From positions 19,210,521 through 19,274,520 of the forward strand of contig NC_067124.1 of assembly GCF_021347895.1 (NCBI RefSeq): DNA of 64,000 bases, written 5' to 3'. Both the position numbers and the translations under genes were made by a program. Of the stretch, positions 24,239 to 39,053 are shown in pieces (the first letter of the stretch is position 1; every line of letters starts with the position of its first letter). The notes beneath the pieces were generated by a model. The model was not told the DNA's origin and did no database searches. It saw only the letters and a program-made list of their open reading frames with translations. This DNA is from Acanthochromis polyacanthus (Eukaryota; Chordata; Actinopteri; Pomacentridae).

Positions 24239-27221
24239 CAGATAGACAGATAGATGCTTTGTTGTCATTGTGCAAAATACAATGAACATGACACATAGCA
24301 CAGTGCCACTAGTAGTGGTGAATGTGATACATGATGGTTGGGCAGTAATTTAAAGTTAAATATTTTTGACCACTGTTGTACAATAGCTGTTTTCAGGATT
24401 TTAACTGCTGTTATTTTATTTGTTTTATGCATCATTGTCATTAAACAATAAGTAGGTTCATACAAACATTTAGTTTGTTGAGGTAGAATTCCTTTCTTGT
24501 CATTGTAATGTTTTTCTGCCTGTTTGTTAGATGATGGAAAATGTAAAACCATGTTTGTTTGTTTTTTCATCCACTGTGCCAGTCTCCAATGTATCAGTAT
24601 TTCCCAAAAGTGCAGACGTGGTTGAATTCACTTCTGTTAGTCTGTCCTGCTCCTCCACTGGATCCTCCATTTCTTTCCTCTGGCTGAACGACACCTCTGA
24701 GGTTACAGCCAGTGACAGAGTTCATCTCACTGATGGAGGCTCCACTTTGACAATAGTCAACGTGACTCGCTATGACCAGCAACCATTCAGGTGTCGTGTG
24801 TTCAATCCTGTCAGTAATGGCACCAGTGATCCTGTAAACATCATGGTCAGCTGTGAGTTTTTAATCTTTCTGTTCAGTATCTGACATCTGCATGCAAACT
24901 TCAGAGGTAGTTTAGATTATTCACAGAGGTTAGAGAAAACTTTAAAAACATGTTTTTCTACCTATTGGGATTCAGTTCCACACCATCAGAAACTACATCA
25001 TCCAAATCAGATTCTGCTCAGCATTTCCTTTTTAACTGATATTACATTGTAGTTTTTTTGTAGACTTGTTGTACAGTAATGTAGTCGTGTACACAGAACC
25101 CTATACACTGTCGTGTATAGGGAACAGTTTTAACATGAGACTTCACAGTGAGTCAAGCTGTATGTCATATGCAATTTATCTTTTCAACCTAATGATTTTG
25201 CTTCTTCTTGCATTTCCTCCATGTTCAGTTGGCCCCGAAAATACAAACTTACTGCTATCACCATCAGAAGAATACTTTGCAGAAGGGTCAGACGTCAGAT
25301 TGTTCTGCTCAGCTGATTCTAGACCTCCTGCCCAGTTTCTGTGGTTTCTAAATGGAGAAATTCTGCTTCACACAGAACCAGAGCTCAACCTGACAAACAT
25401 TCAGATGAACAATGCTGGAAACTACAGCTGTCAGACCTTCAATAATAAAACCATGAGAAATGAAACATCTGAGCCTAGAGCTATATCTGTACTGGGTAAG
25501 TGTGAACAAAGTTTTTGTATATATATAAAAATGTGAATACAAAGATGTGATTTAGACTTGTATTTATGACATTTTTGGGAAAAAAAAACTCAATTATTTA
25601 TGAAGCTGGGTTAAATCAGACACCAATGCTTCAAATTAAATTTGTGGGGGTTCTTTGTTTCCCACTTTATTTTACATATAATAGGATGTACACAATGAAA
25701 TGTGGTTCATAAATCCTGTGGTGCCATTCATTCGTAAAAAATATAAGAATCAGTATCAGAAACATACTAAAAAACAGAAACCTACAACAAACATACGGCT
25801 ATGGCACTTAGCAGACAAATAAAACACACAGTTACCACATTGCCTTGTATAAGCTCCTATGCTAAACACATACTGCAGTAACAAAACGCAGTTACAAATA
25901 TCCATCCATCCATTCATCCATCCATCCATCCATCCATCCATCCATTCTCTATACACCACTTTATCCTCACTAGGGTCGCGGGGGGTGCTGGAGCCTACCT
26001 CAGCTGACTCGGGCGAAGGCAGGGGACACCCTGGACAGGTCACCAGTCTGTCGCAGGGCTACATATATAGACAAACAATCACACTCACGTTCACACCTAC
26101 GGGCAATTTAGAGTAGCAGTTACAAACATTTCATCGTTAATCAACACCAAAAAACAATGCATATAATAATACATTCATATTTCATGGAACTAAGAACCTA
26201 AGATGATATACTGGAAGTCTCATACCTAGCACACGGACGATTAGCACCGGCAACACCCATGCAGTGTTTTAATTCTCTGCCCATCGTTACTCCTCGGCAC
26301 AGTAAACGGACAAAGTGTATTTTCAATGCAAATAACATAAACAATTTACCACCCTGTCACTATATTTCATAATTCAGTGTTTCATAGCACGGTATTATTT
26401 ACATTCTCTTACTGTCCCGATCCGCGACCATCTCTGTCATAGATAAATAGAAAAAAATCAATAATTCCTGAAGTATAAAATTGCCTGGAATAAATGCTTG
26501 GAAAATTCAGTAATGGAATCAAAATACATCTGCCATTCTTTCTTGAACAAAGATCACCAAGGCGTCTCACAAACAAACAAAAAGAAACTGTTTAAGGACG
26601 TATAAAGTACATTTCTTAAGCGTGCATGTAACATGGGGCTAATAAACATGAATTGTGAACATCACAAAAAGCCAAATCCTCACATAAATTTAGTTTTGTC
26701 CCAGACATATATTACCACCTGAATCTCATCCTACATGCAGTGATTGGTCACAAAGTTGCCGTTCAGTCATAATATCAGGCTGCAGTTTAAAATGAGATTC
26801 TTTTACAATATAAAGTATTAAAGAACAACAACTGCATGGCATGATCAATAGTGAATATAAAATTGGGAAGTACAACATTTAAAAATGTTTGCTGTGGGTC
26901 AGGTGGCTGCAGAAATGCATGGAGGCTCCACTTTGACTGTAGTCAATGTGAGCTGTTATGACCAGGGACCATTTATGTGTCAGGTGTTTAACCCTGTCAG
27001 TAATGGTACCAGCAGTCTCATTAACCTCTCCATCAGCTGTGAGTTTCAAACCTACATGAGCATCATGTTTGTCATAGTACTAGACTTCCTGATTTTTTCT
27101 TATAGATCTTTATCTTTCATGTATACGTGGGGCATTTATTTAAGCTGATGAGACAACAGTCGTTTGAAATTGAACACTCCATTTGGATGGATGGATGGAT
27201 GGATGGATGGATGGATGGATG

Positions 27222-27255
<34 letters not shown>

Positions 27256-30200
27256 CAGATAGACAGATAGATGCTTTGTTGTCATTGTGCAAAATACAAT
27301 GAACATGACACATAGCACAGTGCCACTAGTAGTGGTGAATGTGATACATGATGGTTGGGCAGTAATTTAAAGTTAAATATTTTTGACCACTGTTGTACAA
27401 TAACTGTTTTTAGGATTTTAACTGCTGTTATTTTATTTGTTTTATGCATCATTGTCATTAAACAATAAGTAGGTTCATACAAACATTTAGTTTGTTGAGG
27501 TAGAATTTCTTTCTTGTCATTATAATGTTTTTCTGCCTGTTTGTTAGATGATGGAAAATGTAAAACCATGTTTGTTTGTTTTTTCATCCACTGTGCCAGT
27601 CTCCAATGTATCAGTATTTCCCAAAAGTGCAGACGTGGTTGAATTCACTTCTGTTAGTCTGTCCTGCTCCTCCTTTGGATCCTCCATTTCTTTCCTCTGG
27701 CTGAACGACACCTCTGAGGTTACAGCCAGTGACAGAGTTCATCTCACTGATGGAGGCTCCACTTTGACAATAGTCAACGTGACTCGCTATGACCAGCAAC
27801 CATTCAGGTGTCATGTGTTCAATCCTGTCAGTAATGGCACCAGTGATCCTGTAAACATCATGGTCAGCTGTGAGTTTTTAATCTTTCTGTTCAGTATCTG
27901 ACATCTGCATGCAAACTTCAGAGGTAGTTTAGATTATTCACAGAGGTTAGAGAAAACTTTAAAAACATGTTTTTCTACCTATTGGGATTCAGTTCCACAC
28001 CATCAGAAACTACATCATCCAAATCAGATTCTGCTCAGCATTTCCTTTTTAACTGATATTACATTGTAGTTTTTTTGTAGACTTGTTGTACAGTAATGTA
28101 GTCGTGTACACAGAACCCTATACACTGTCGTGTATAGGGAACAGTTTTAACATGAGACTTCACAGTGAGTCAAGCTGTATGTCATATGCAATTTATCTTT
28201 TCAACCTAATGATTTTGCTTCTTCTTGCATTTCCTCCATGTTCAGTTGGCCCCGAAAATACAAACTTACTGCTATCACCATCAGAAGAATACTTTGCAGA
28301 AGGGTCAGACGTCAGATTGTTCTGCTCAGCTGATTCTAGACCTCCTGCCCAGTTTCTGTGGTTTCTAAATGGAGAAATTCTGCTTCACACAGAACCAGAG
28401 CTCAACCTGACAAACATTCAGATGAACAATGCTGGAAACTACAGCTGTCAGACCTTCAATAATAAAACCATGAGAAATGAAACATCTGAGCCTAGAGCTA
28501 TATCTGTACTGGGTAAGTGTGAACAAAGTTTTTGTATATATATAAAAATGTGAATACAAAGATGTGATTTAGACTTGTATTTATGACATTTTTGGGAAAA
28601 AAAAACTCAATTATTTATGAAGCTGGGTTAAATCAGACACCAATGCTTCAAATTAAATTTGTGGGGTTCTTTGTTTCCCACTTTATTTTACATATAATAG
28701 GATGTACACAATGAAATGTGGTTCATAAATCCTGTGGTGCCATTCATTCGTAAAAAATATAAGAATCAGTACCAGAAACATACTAAAAAACAGAAACCTA
28801 CAACAAACATACGGCTATGGCACTTAGCAGACAAATAAAACACACAGTTACCACATTGCCTTGTATAAGCTCCTATGCTAAACACATACTGCAGTAACAA
28901 AACGCAGTTACAAATATCCATCCATCCATTCATCCATCCATCCATCCATCCATCCATCCATCCATCCATCCATTCTCTATACACCACTTTATCCTCACTA
29001 GGGTCGCGGGGGGTGCTGGAGCCTACCTCAGCTGACTCGGGCGAAGGCAGGGGACACCCTGGACAGGTCACCAGTCTGTCGCAGGGCTACATATATAGAC
29101 AAACAATCACACTCACGTTCACACCTACGGGCAATTTAGAGTAGCAGTTACAAACATTTCATCGTTAATCAACACCAAAAAACAATGCATATAATAATAC
29201 ATTCATATTTCATGGAACTAAGAACCTAAGATGATATACTGGAAGTCTCATACCTAGCACACGGACGATTAGCACCGGCAACACCCATGCAGTGTTTTAA
29301 TTCTCTGCCCATCGTTACTCCTCGGCACAGTAAACGGACAAAGTGTATTTTCAATGCAAATAACATAAACAATTTACCACCCTGTCACTATATTTCATAA
29401 TTCAGTGTTTCATAGCACGGTATTATTTACATTCTCTTACTGTCCCGATCCGCGACCATCTCTGTCATAGATAAATAGAAAAAAATCAATAATTCCTGAA
29501 GTATAAAATTGCCTGGAATAAATGCTTGGAAAATTCAGTAATGGAATCAAAATACATCTGCCATTCTTTCTTGAACAAAGATCACCAAGGCGTCTCACAA
29601 ACAAACAAAAAGAAACTGTTTAAGGACGTATAAAGTACATTTCTTAAGCGTGCATGTAACATGGGGCTAATAAACATGAATTGTGAACATCACAAAAAGC
29701 CAAATCCTCACATAAATTTAGTTTTGTCCCAGACATATATTACCACCTGAATCTCATCCTACATGCAGTGATTGGTCACAAAGTTGCCGTTCAGTCATAA
29801 TATCAGGCTGCAGTTTAAAATGAGATTCTTTTACAATATAAAGTATTAAAGAACAACAACTGCATGGCATGATCAATAGTGAATATAAAATTGGGAAGTA
29901 CAACATTTAAAAATGTTTGCTGTGGGTCAGGTGGCTGCAGAAATGCATGGAGGCTCCACTTTGACTGTAGTCAATGTGAGCTGTTATGACCAGGGACCAT
30001 TTATGTGTCAGGTGTTTAACCCTGTCAGTAATGGTACCAGCAGTCTCATGAACCTCTCCATCAGCTGTGAGTTTCAAACCTACATGAGCATCATGTTTGT
30101 CATAGTACTAGACTTCCTGATTTTTTCTTATAGATCTTTATCTTTCATGTATACGTGGGGCATTTATTTAAGCTGATGAGACAACAGTCGTTTGAAATTG

Positions 30201-33200
30201 AACACTCCATTTGGATGGATGGATGGATGGATGGATGGATAGATAGATAGATAGATAGATAGACAGATAGACAGATAGATGCTTTGTTGTCATTGTGCAA
30301 AATACAATGAACATGACACATAGCACAGTGCCACTAGTAGTGGTGAATGTGATACATGATGGTTGGGCAGTAATTTAAAGTTAAATATTTTTGACCACTG
30401 TTGTACAATAACTGTTTTTAGGATTTTAACTGCTGTTATTTTATTTGTTTTATGCATCATTGTCATTAAACAATAAGTAGGTTCATACAAACATTTAGTT
30501 TGTTGAGGTAGAATTTCTTTCTTGTCATTATAATGTTTTTCTGCCTGTTTGTTAGATGATGGAAAATGTAAAACCATGTTTGTTTGTTTTTTCATCCACT
30601 GTGCCAGTCTCCAATGTATCAGTATTTCCCAAAAGTGCAGACGTGGTTGAATTCACTTCTGTTAGTCTGTCCTGCTCCTCCACTGGATCCTCCATTTCTT
30701 TCCTCTGGCTGAACGACACCTCTGAGGTTACAGCCAGTGACAGAGTTCATCTCACTGATGGAGGCTCCACTTTGACAATAGTCAACGTGACTCGCTATGA
30801 CCAGCAACCATTCAGGTGTCGTGTGTTCAATCCTGTCAGTAATGGCACCAGTGATCCTGTAAACATCATGGTCAGCTGTGAGTTTTTAATCTTTCTGTTC
30901 AGTATCTGACATCTGCATGCAAACTTCAGAGGTAGTTTAGATTATTCACAGAGGTTAGAGAAAACTTTAAAAACATGTTTTTCTACCTATTGGGATTCAG
31001 TTCCACACCATCAGAAACTACATCATCCAAATCAGATTCTGCTCAGCATTTCCTTTTTAACTGATATTACATTGTAGTTTTTTTGTAGACTTGTTGTACA
31101 GTAATGTAGTCGTGTACACAGAACCCTATACACTGTCGTGTATAGGGAACAGTTTTAACATGAGACTTCACAGTGAGTCAAGCTGTATGTCATATGCAAT
31201 TTATCTTTTCAACCTAATGATTTTGCTTCTTCTTGCATTTCCTCCATGTTCAGTTGGCCCCGAAAATACAAACTTACTGCTATCACCATCAGAAGAATAC
31301 TTTGCAGAAGGGTCAGACGTCAGATTGTTCTGCTCAGCTGATTCTAGACCTCCTGCCCAGTTTCTGTGGTTTCTAAATGGAGAAATTCTGCTTCACACAG
31401 AACCAGAGCTCAACCTGACAAACATTCAGATGAACAATGCTGGAAACTACAGCTGTCAGACCTTCAATAATAAAACCATGAGAAATGAAACATCTGAGCC
31501 TAGAGCTATATCTGTACTGGGTAAGTGTGAACAAAGTTTTTGTATATATATAAAAATGTGAATACAAAGATGTGATTTAGACTTGTATTTATGACATTTT
31601 TGGGAAAAAAAAACTCAATTATTTATGAAGCTGGGTTAAATCAGACACCAATGCTTCAAATTAAATTTGTGGGGGTTCTTTGTTTCCCACTTTATTTTAC
31701 ATATAATAGGATGTACACAATGAAATGTGGTTCATAAATCCTGTGGTGCCATTCATTCGTAAAAAATATAAGAATCAGTACCAGAAACATACTAAAAAAC
31801 AGAAACCTACAACAAACATACGGCTATGGCACTTAGCAGACAAATAAAACACACAGTTACCACATTGCCTTGTATAAGCTCCTATGCTAAACACATACTG
31901 CAGTAACAAAACGCAGTTACAAATATCCATCCATCCATTCATCCATCCATCCATCCATCCATCCATCCATCCATTCTCTATACACCACTTTATCCTCACT
32001 AGGGTCGCGGGGGGTGCTGGAGCCTACCTCAGCTGACTCGGGCGAAGGCAGGGGACACCCTGGACAGGTCACCAGTCTGTCGCAGGGCTACATATATAGA
32101 CAAACAATCACACTCACGTTCACACCTACGGGCAATTTAGAGTAGCAGTTACAAACATTTCATCGTTAATCAACACCAAAAAACAATGCATATAATAATA
32201 CATTCATATTTCATGGAACTAAGAACCTAAGATGATATACTGGAAGTCTCATACCTAGCACACGGACGATTAGCACCGGCAACACCCATGCAGTGTTTTA
32301 ATTCTCTGCCCATCGTTACTCCTCGGCACAGTAAACGGACAAAGTGTATTTTCAATGCAAATAACATAAACAATTTACCACCCTGTCACTATATTTCATA
32401 ATTCAGTGTTTCATAGCACGGTATTATTTACATTCTCTTACTGTCCCGATCCGCGACCATCTCTGTCATAGATAAATAGAAAAAAATCAATAATTCCTGA
32501 AGTATAAAATTGCCTGGAATAAATGCTTGGAAAATTCAGTAATGGAATCAAAATACATCTGCCATTCTTTCTTGAACAAAGATCACCAAGGCGTCTCACA
32601 AACAAACAAAAAGAAACTGTTTAAGGACGTATAAAGTACATTTCTTAAGCGTGCATGTAACATGGGGCTAATAAACATGAATTGTGAACATCACAAAAAG
32701 CCAAATCCTCACATAAATTTAGTTTTGTCCCAGACATATATTACCACCTGAATCTCATCCTACATGCAGTGATTGGTCACAAAGTTGCCGTTCAGTCATA
32801 ATATCAGGCTGCAGTTTAAAATGAGATTCTTTTACAATATAAAGTATTAAAGAACAACAACTACATGGCATGATCAATAGTGAATATAAAATTGGGAAGT
32901 ACAACATTTAAAAATGTTTGCTGTGGGTCAGGTGGCTGCAGAAATGCATGGAGGCTCCACTTTGACTGTAGTCAATGTGAGCTGTTATGACCAGGGACCA
33001 TTTATGTGTCAGGTGTTTAACCCTGTCAGTAATGGTACCAGCAGTCTCATTAACCTCTCCATCAGCTGTGAGTTTCAAACCTACATGAGCATCATGTTTG
33101 TCATAGTACTAGACTTCCTGACTATTTCTTATAGATCTTTATCTTCCATGTACACATGGGGAAATTTATTTAAGCTGATGAGACAACAGTCGTTTGAAAT

Positions 33201-36200
33201 TGAACCCTCCATTTCATTGAGCTTTAGCAAAATATTAATCTGTAGAAAGATGTTTGCTCAAGCTACAAAGTACATTTTTGAGATGATGAAAGCTTCTTTT
33301 AACAGAAAAAGTAATGGCTTTTTGTTGTTGTTGTTGTATTTATATTTTCCCAGAACAATCATCAGTTTGCTCTGCTGGCTGCATCGCTGGAATAGTAATT
33401 GCATGTTGTGTCCTCATTGCTGGAGCTGTTGGTGTAGGGTTCTACGTATATCGAAAAAAGTAAGTGGAAAGTATCATTGGAACATAACCAGGTAACATCA
33501 TTAAAATTATTCATGTATACAACATTGTGTTGAGATGTATTTTGAGCATTCAGGTGTAAAACTCATTGAACGCCAACAAGGTTGATATTCATCAACAGGG
33601 AAACTAACAGTGTGCTACTTTTTCTCGTCTGGGAATGTAAAATATATTCTCTGTGTGAATCTTAACTTTATCTTCAACTATAAGTCATTTCCGTTGGTTC
33701 TCAATGGAACTAAAACTTGCAATTTTTTTTATGATTGTCAGATTAAAATATTTTACTGACTGTAATTTTCATTAAGATTTAAAAGCAATTTTGTGTTTGA
33801 GAGCAAAATTTTGAAATTCTGTTCGCAGAACCTTTGAAGGTGATAAAATTGAAAATCATTATTTGTTAGTTCAAAAAAATATTTGTCTCACAGAATCATT
33901 GTGATCATATTATTTGTTTTCTATGGTTTTTTTAAACCAGAGGTTAAATTATAAAAAGCAGTTACACTGAAGAAATACACTCGTAACTATTCAGAGAATA
34001 TTTAATTTGTACAATCATCACTTATTGTCTCTCTGAACAGAAAACATCCAAAAACATCCTTTAAAAGAAACACTTCCACAGGTAAGTGCATACGTGTGTA
34101 TGTGTTGAATATTTGTTGGGTAATTTACACATAATTATTTAGTCCTTGAGCTTAATTCAGTTTATTAAAGATTGTTTATGTGTCATGTTTTAAAGGAGAC
34201 CGAGGCAAAGACAACACAGGATACTCAAGTGAGGTAAAGTTATCAGTGCCTTTACATGCACTCAAGTAACCAAGATACTTTATAGTGAAATCATGGTTTG
34301 TATTAATTTAGGACACTGTTTACATGTGTAACGCCTAGTGTTTCACTACTTCATGAGATGATGATGATGGGACTGTCCTCTCTAATTTGTAATGTAGGGA
34401 AGAAGACTCTGGCACACAAAGCTCACTCTCACACTGCAGAGTTTAATCAGGTCCAGTCTGGTGTAGAAAACAAACAGTCATTGGCTTCATTGGCTTCATC
34501 AACTGCACATTCAGGTCTCCAGCTCAGGAATACACCCATCTGCCCATATAGAACATATCGTGATTGCATAGTAATGACCAAATATGAACATACACAAACA
34601 TACTATAAACATCTGCAGATGAGAGCGTATTTCTTCACAAATCTTGATTTCATAGAAAACACAACATGCAAAACAAACAACAATACCAACAAATCACATA
34701 TTCTGCATGAGCATACCTGGTGTAGAAAACAAACAGTCATTGGCTTCATTGGCTTCATCAACTGCACATTGTCGATCCTCAGGGCCAGTAACCCCCTAAT
34801 TAACTTATTCAGCTATCAGGGAATCACCGGACCAGCTCTCCATCCTACGGGTCCGGTTCTACTGCCCCCTGAGATCTAGCTCAGAGGGATGCAGCAGAAC
34901 TGTTACGCTGGTAATACGAGGAAAATTCGCCTAGCTGTCTCACTGCCTTCATCCAGACGCCTATCCCTGCTTCCACTGGTAATTAATTTAACCGAGTAGC
35001 CACTTCGGTATGGTTAAACTTAATCACCAGTCACGCCTGTTAACGGCAGCTTTTCCTCTCATGGATCTTGCACTTGGAAAATTGCTAGGTTTAATTCAGA
35101 GATTATGGACATATAGACAACCTCTAGGATATGTTTTATACCGGGCCAATCTGGCCCCTATAATTAGGTAACCTTTTAGAACCTTGCTATTGTCATGCAC
35201 ACTGTAATCTGACTTTCTACATCCAGAGCTAGATGTATAAGTATTCATTCAGGGATCAAATAGAATGGGAATAGAAATAAAAATAAAGAATAGCACTTGC
35301 AATTTGTTGTCTTTAATTGCATAATAATGCTTTATTAAAATATATTTAGCAGGGCAAAAGCATAGCCAATAAATCATCAGACAAATAATAAAACATTAGA
35401 TAATATTCAACTCACTTAGCCTAACTCCCGACTGGTATTATGCTTTCCTAAAGGGGAGTGCGAGTTACCTAATGTAACCTGTAATTTGGAGGGAGTAGAG
35501 CAGCGCGGTGTGACCACACCCGGCTGCTCACCTGAGCCCGCAAAGGAACCCAGGGGGAAGCTGGACAGAGCGTTAATCCAAATTTCAGGTCTGCCTGTAT
35601 CCAATTTTGTGGTTTGGGCCAGGAAAAAAACTTTGTTAATCCATTCAGGTGTTATTCCTCTGGAAATAATAAATTGTAGTAATACTCCATCAGTCAATGC
35701 CAAATCCAAATCACAGTCTTGTAATCCTTAACAATGAAGAGGGGATAATTCCTTTAATCCATTATTCCATCAGAACAGTCATTCCTTCTGCAGACCAAGT
35801 TATTCCACTCATCCAAAGTTACGTGGTAGTCATCCCTTGTGCTCAGACTGATGTCTGGATTTGCATCCAGGCAGATACCCGCAACGATCTCCCACGAAAT
35901 TCTTCCAATACGTACAATTTATACATCACAGCTCTCTTAATTTTGCATGTGTGTTGACAACATACCTCGACCCACGTAAACAAATTACAGCCACGTTCAC
36001 CCCCCTCCGTACATGTGCACTTCCCCATTTCTGACCTAGTGGCCTTTGCGTGCCCCAGACTTCAACTTTATATTAATACTTGTTCTGTTCCTTTCTTCAC
36101 CCAGGCCTCCGGTCAGGAAATGGAAGAAGCGAATGTCAGCACCTAAAAGATGCTGACATATGCACCACACATTTCAGCACAGTGCGCACAGACTTACGAA

Positions 36201-39001
36201 ACACTCCCTCACCCTATTTACAGAGCTAATGACCCTCTTAGGGCATAATCTAACACTAACCTATCTTAGCTCTTTTGAATTACTCACTAGTATAGTAATC
36301 CACTATCTACCCAGGGTGATCAAACTCTTCTGTAAACATCTTTATTTCACAGTGATCCACACCTTGAAAGCATTCTCATTTATCTAGTAACAGCAAACCC
36401 TATCCAACTTTTGACCTGTCCTGTAACCAAAGGCCCTCACTACTCCCCGTGAGGTGCTGCCCTCAGGTGGTCACTTCCTAGAAAACAACTTTTCCTCTCT
36501 TGCTGAATCCTATCAGAACTGTATTCATTATTCAACACCAAAAAATATTAAAAAAAAAGGATATATGGATATATTCAAAGAAACAACTAACTTATAAAAA
36601 TGTATAAAGAATAAAAGAAGATAAAAAGACATTCCTCAAAAATAATCAAACCATCACTTTTTACAGTGAGACACGCTTCTGATTTTTACACTGTTTCAAA
36701 ATTAAAGAAAAAATAAAGACATTCTTCCAATATAATCAAACCATCATTCTTCTGAATAAGGCACTCTTTTGATTTCTACACTGTTTCTACATTAAAAAAT
36801 GTAAAAATATAATTCTGTAAGCATTTGGTTAATTCACACACATTCATTTGGTTATAGCGTACTGCATTATAAATCACAGGTTATAATATCATACCGCGCT
36901 CTCTCATTCTGCCGCCGCTCCTTCATAATTCCATCCTTATGGCTGACTAGGGATCCCATATCCATGACCAGGAATATTGACAACATTCAGGTCTGTGTAT
37001 CAAATATTGACAGTCACTATCTACAACACGGTAACGAAATACAGCGCACGGAACGAGCTAGTACAGAATAGCTTGCTAGCTAACGCTAGCTCCATGCACG
37101 AGCAAAATCAACTTCTCAATAAAGTTGTTATTTCTGTAAATAAGTGACTGAAACTTCCAGACTACGTTTTAGTAGTGGTTATAGTTGGAATACAACGAAC
37201 GATAGTTACAACTACTTTTAGACAAACACAGAAACAGCAGCGCGACTCACAAGCACCTACCTCCAGCTCAGGAATACACCCATCTGACGGAGCATAGACG
37301 GTGTAGCTTGGAAAATCCAAACTGAGGGGCCGTTTACACGAGAACCATCTTAACAGAAAACGCAAAAGTGGCGTCTTGTCATTTCAGGTTTAGACAAGCG
37401 GTTTTGAAGGAAATCTGCGTATATACGGTGACTCTATAGTGTGTGGAATTCGATTGGATATGCATGCCAGGCAGCTGGATGGCACTGTGATAAAACTTCG
37501 CCATGTCTACGCACATGCGTACTATCTCCCTTTTCGGATCTCCGCCGCGGTAAATGTTCATGAATGGAATCTGTACAGATTCTGTACGTTTGTTGGTACG
37601 ACTCCTGTAGTGTACATAGAGCTGCCAGAGTTGCTTGAAGGTAAGAAGGATGGAAATAATCACACATCTTTGTTTACTTCCTTGTATTGGCCGGCAAACC
37701 AAAGCACCGGCGCACGTATGTGACGTAATTGCGTACGCGACGTGGTCAGATCTCGGCAAAGTTTTGCGTTTTGCTGTTTAGACGGAAACGTAAAGGCGGA
37801 GCGTTTTCTACTTTTCCACTCTGGAGGCCGGTTTCAAATTTTTGCATTTTTAAGACCCCAAAACGCCATCCTCGTATAAACGATAGGGTGTTTTGTTGAA
37901 ATATTTTGACGTTTTTACCTGCAAGTATCCTTGTGTAAACGGCCCCTGAATCTCCATGTAATCTCCTATCTCCATGTTAGGAGATACAGGAGAGTCAGTT
38001 TGGCATTGTGCGAATTGAATCGCGTTTCCCTCCCAGTACAGTTTGGTACGACCAAACTCCCAGCACGGGAGGCGGGAGTTAATGCTGCGTCATCTTCAGC
38101 ACCTGGATTACCCATAAAGATGATGCCGGAGGAGGAGGAGGGGGGCCGTAATGCACCAAGAAGCTGGATGCCAACCGCCGTAAAACAAGAAGGAGGAGGA
38201 GGAGGAGGAGGAGGAGGAGGAGGAGGGGGGCCAAAGCGAATCTTTTTGTAGTCTCTTGGCGTTTTGGATGGCGTTAGTCGTTGCCTCTTTTCACTTGACG
38301 TTTCCAACGATGAGGAGACAGTGGATGGCTCGTTACTTTCAGCTTCTTGCCATTGTTTGTACAGAGGAAAATCCCGTTCCAAACGTGTGAGTAAATTTAA
38401 GCAACTTTTACACATACTTGGTTTGGCTCTGATTTAAAGTTATTCCTAACACCGCTAATCGTTCGGAAGGAGTCTTTTGTTGCGTAGCCTTTTCAAAAAT
38501 AAGTGTTGTACTTGAGAGTACCCCATGTATTCGCTGATTTTTGTGACAAAAACGGCAGTAATCATTCACCGCGACGCTTTCTCGGCTGCATGCCATTGTT
38601 GTTTGGACTACATGGACTTCAAGGTCGATTTGTTTGTGCGTCACATCCGTGTTACGCTGATTGGTTCTTTCTCGTTCAAGCTCCATTCATTAGCCCCTCC
38701 TTTTTGAAATCGTCTCGTATCATCACAATGCCTGACTGCCTTTATTTGTATTTATATTAATACATAAATAAAGTCAGTCTGGATTTTCCAGGCAATCGAC
38801 GGTGCAGATGGAGAAGCTCTGCATATGCAGTTGCGCCATGAATCCACCAGGTGGCTCCAAAGTAAAACAATCACGACCAGCACATCGATTTTGAAGAAAT
38901 TCAAAATAACTTTACTTTTAACTCGGTTACACATGCCATACATAATAAATCAAAAAAAGTGTTTACATTTCTCAGAGATAATACAGTGTAACTGTTAACT
39001 A

Positions 39002-39053
<52 letters not shown>

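Larger units (their letters stand above)
34327..38931. mobile_element. 4.6-kb composite insertion in the last intron of gene A
   Basis: Gene D has a last intron of about 365 bp; gene A has 5 kb. The extra DNA is bounded by CATG on both sides (34323-34326, 38932-38935) and begins TGTAAC and ends GTTACA. No long terminal repeats or transposase were recognised. Inside are a 25-bp direct repeat (TCCAGCTCAGGAATACACCC.. at 34518 and 37262), a second direct repeat of about 55 bp at 34457 and 34719, a nested MITE and a (GGA)n tract. Probably several insertions on top of each other. Confidence 0.55.

Noticed and set aside
24107..24301. Open frames of Ile-His-Pro-Ser or Trp-Met-Asp-Gly repeats
   Set aside because: Translations of the GGAT/AGAT arrays.
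34358..34879. 173-residue open frame in the last intron of gene A
   Set aside because: Lies inside the inserted mobile DNA absent from gene D and contains duplicated non-coding sequence.
37966..38415. Poly-Pro (minus) and poly-Gly (plus) open frames
   Set aside because: They translate a (GGA)n tract in a repeat; no flanking domain or splice frame.
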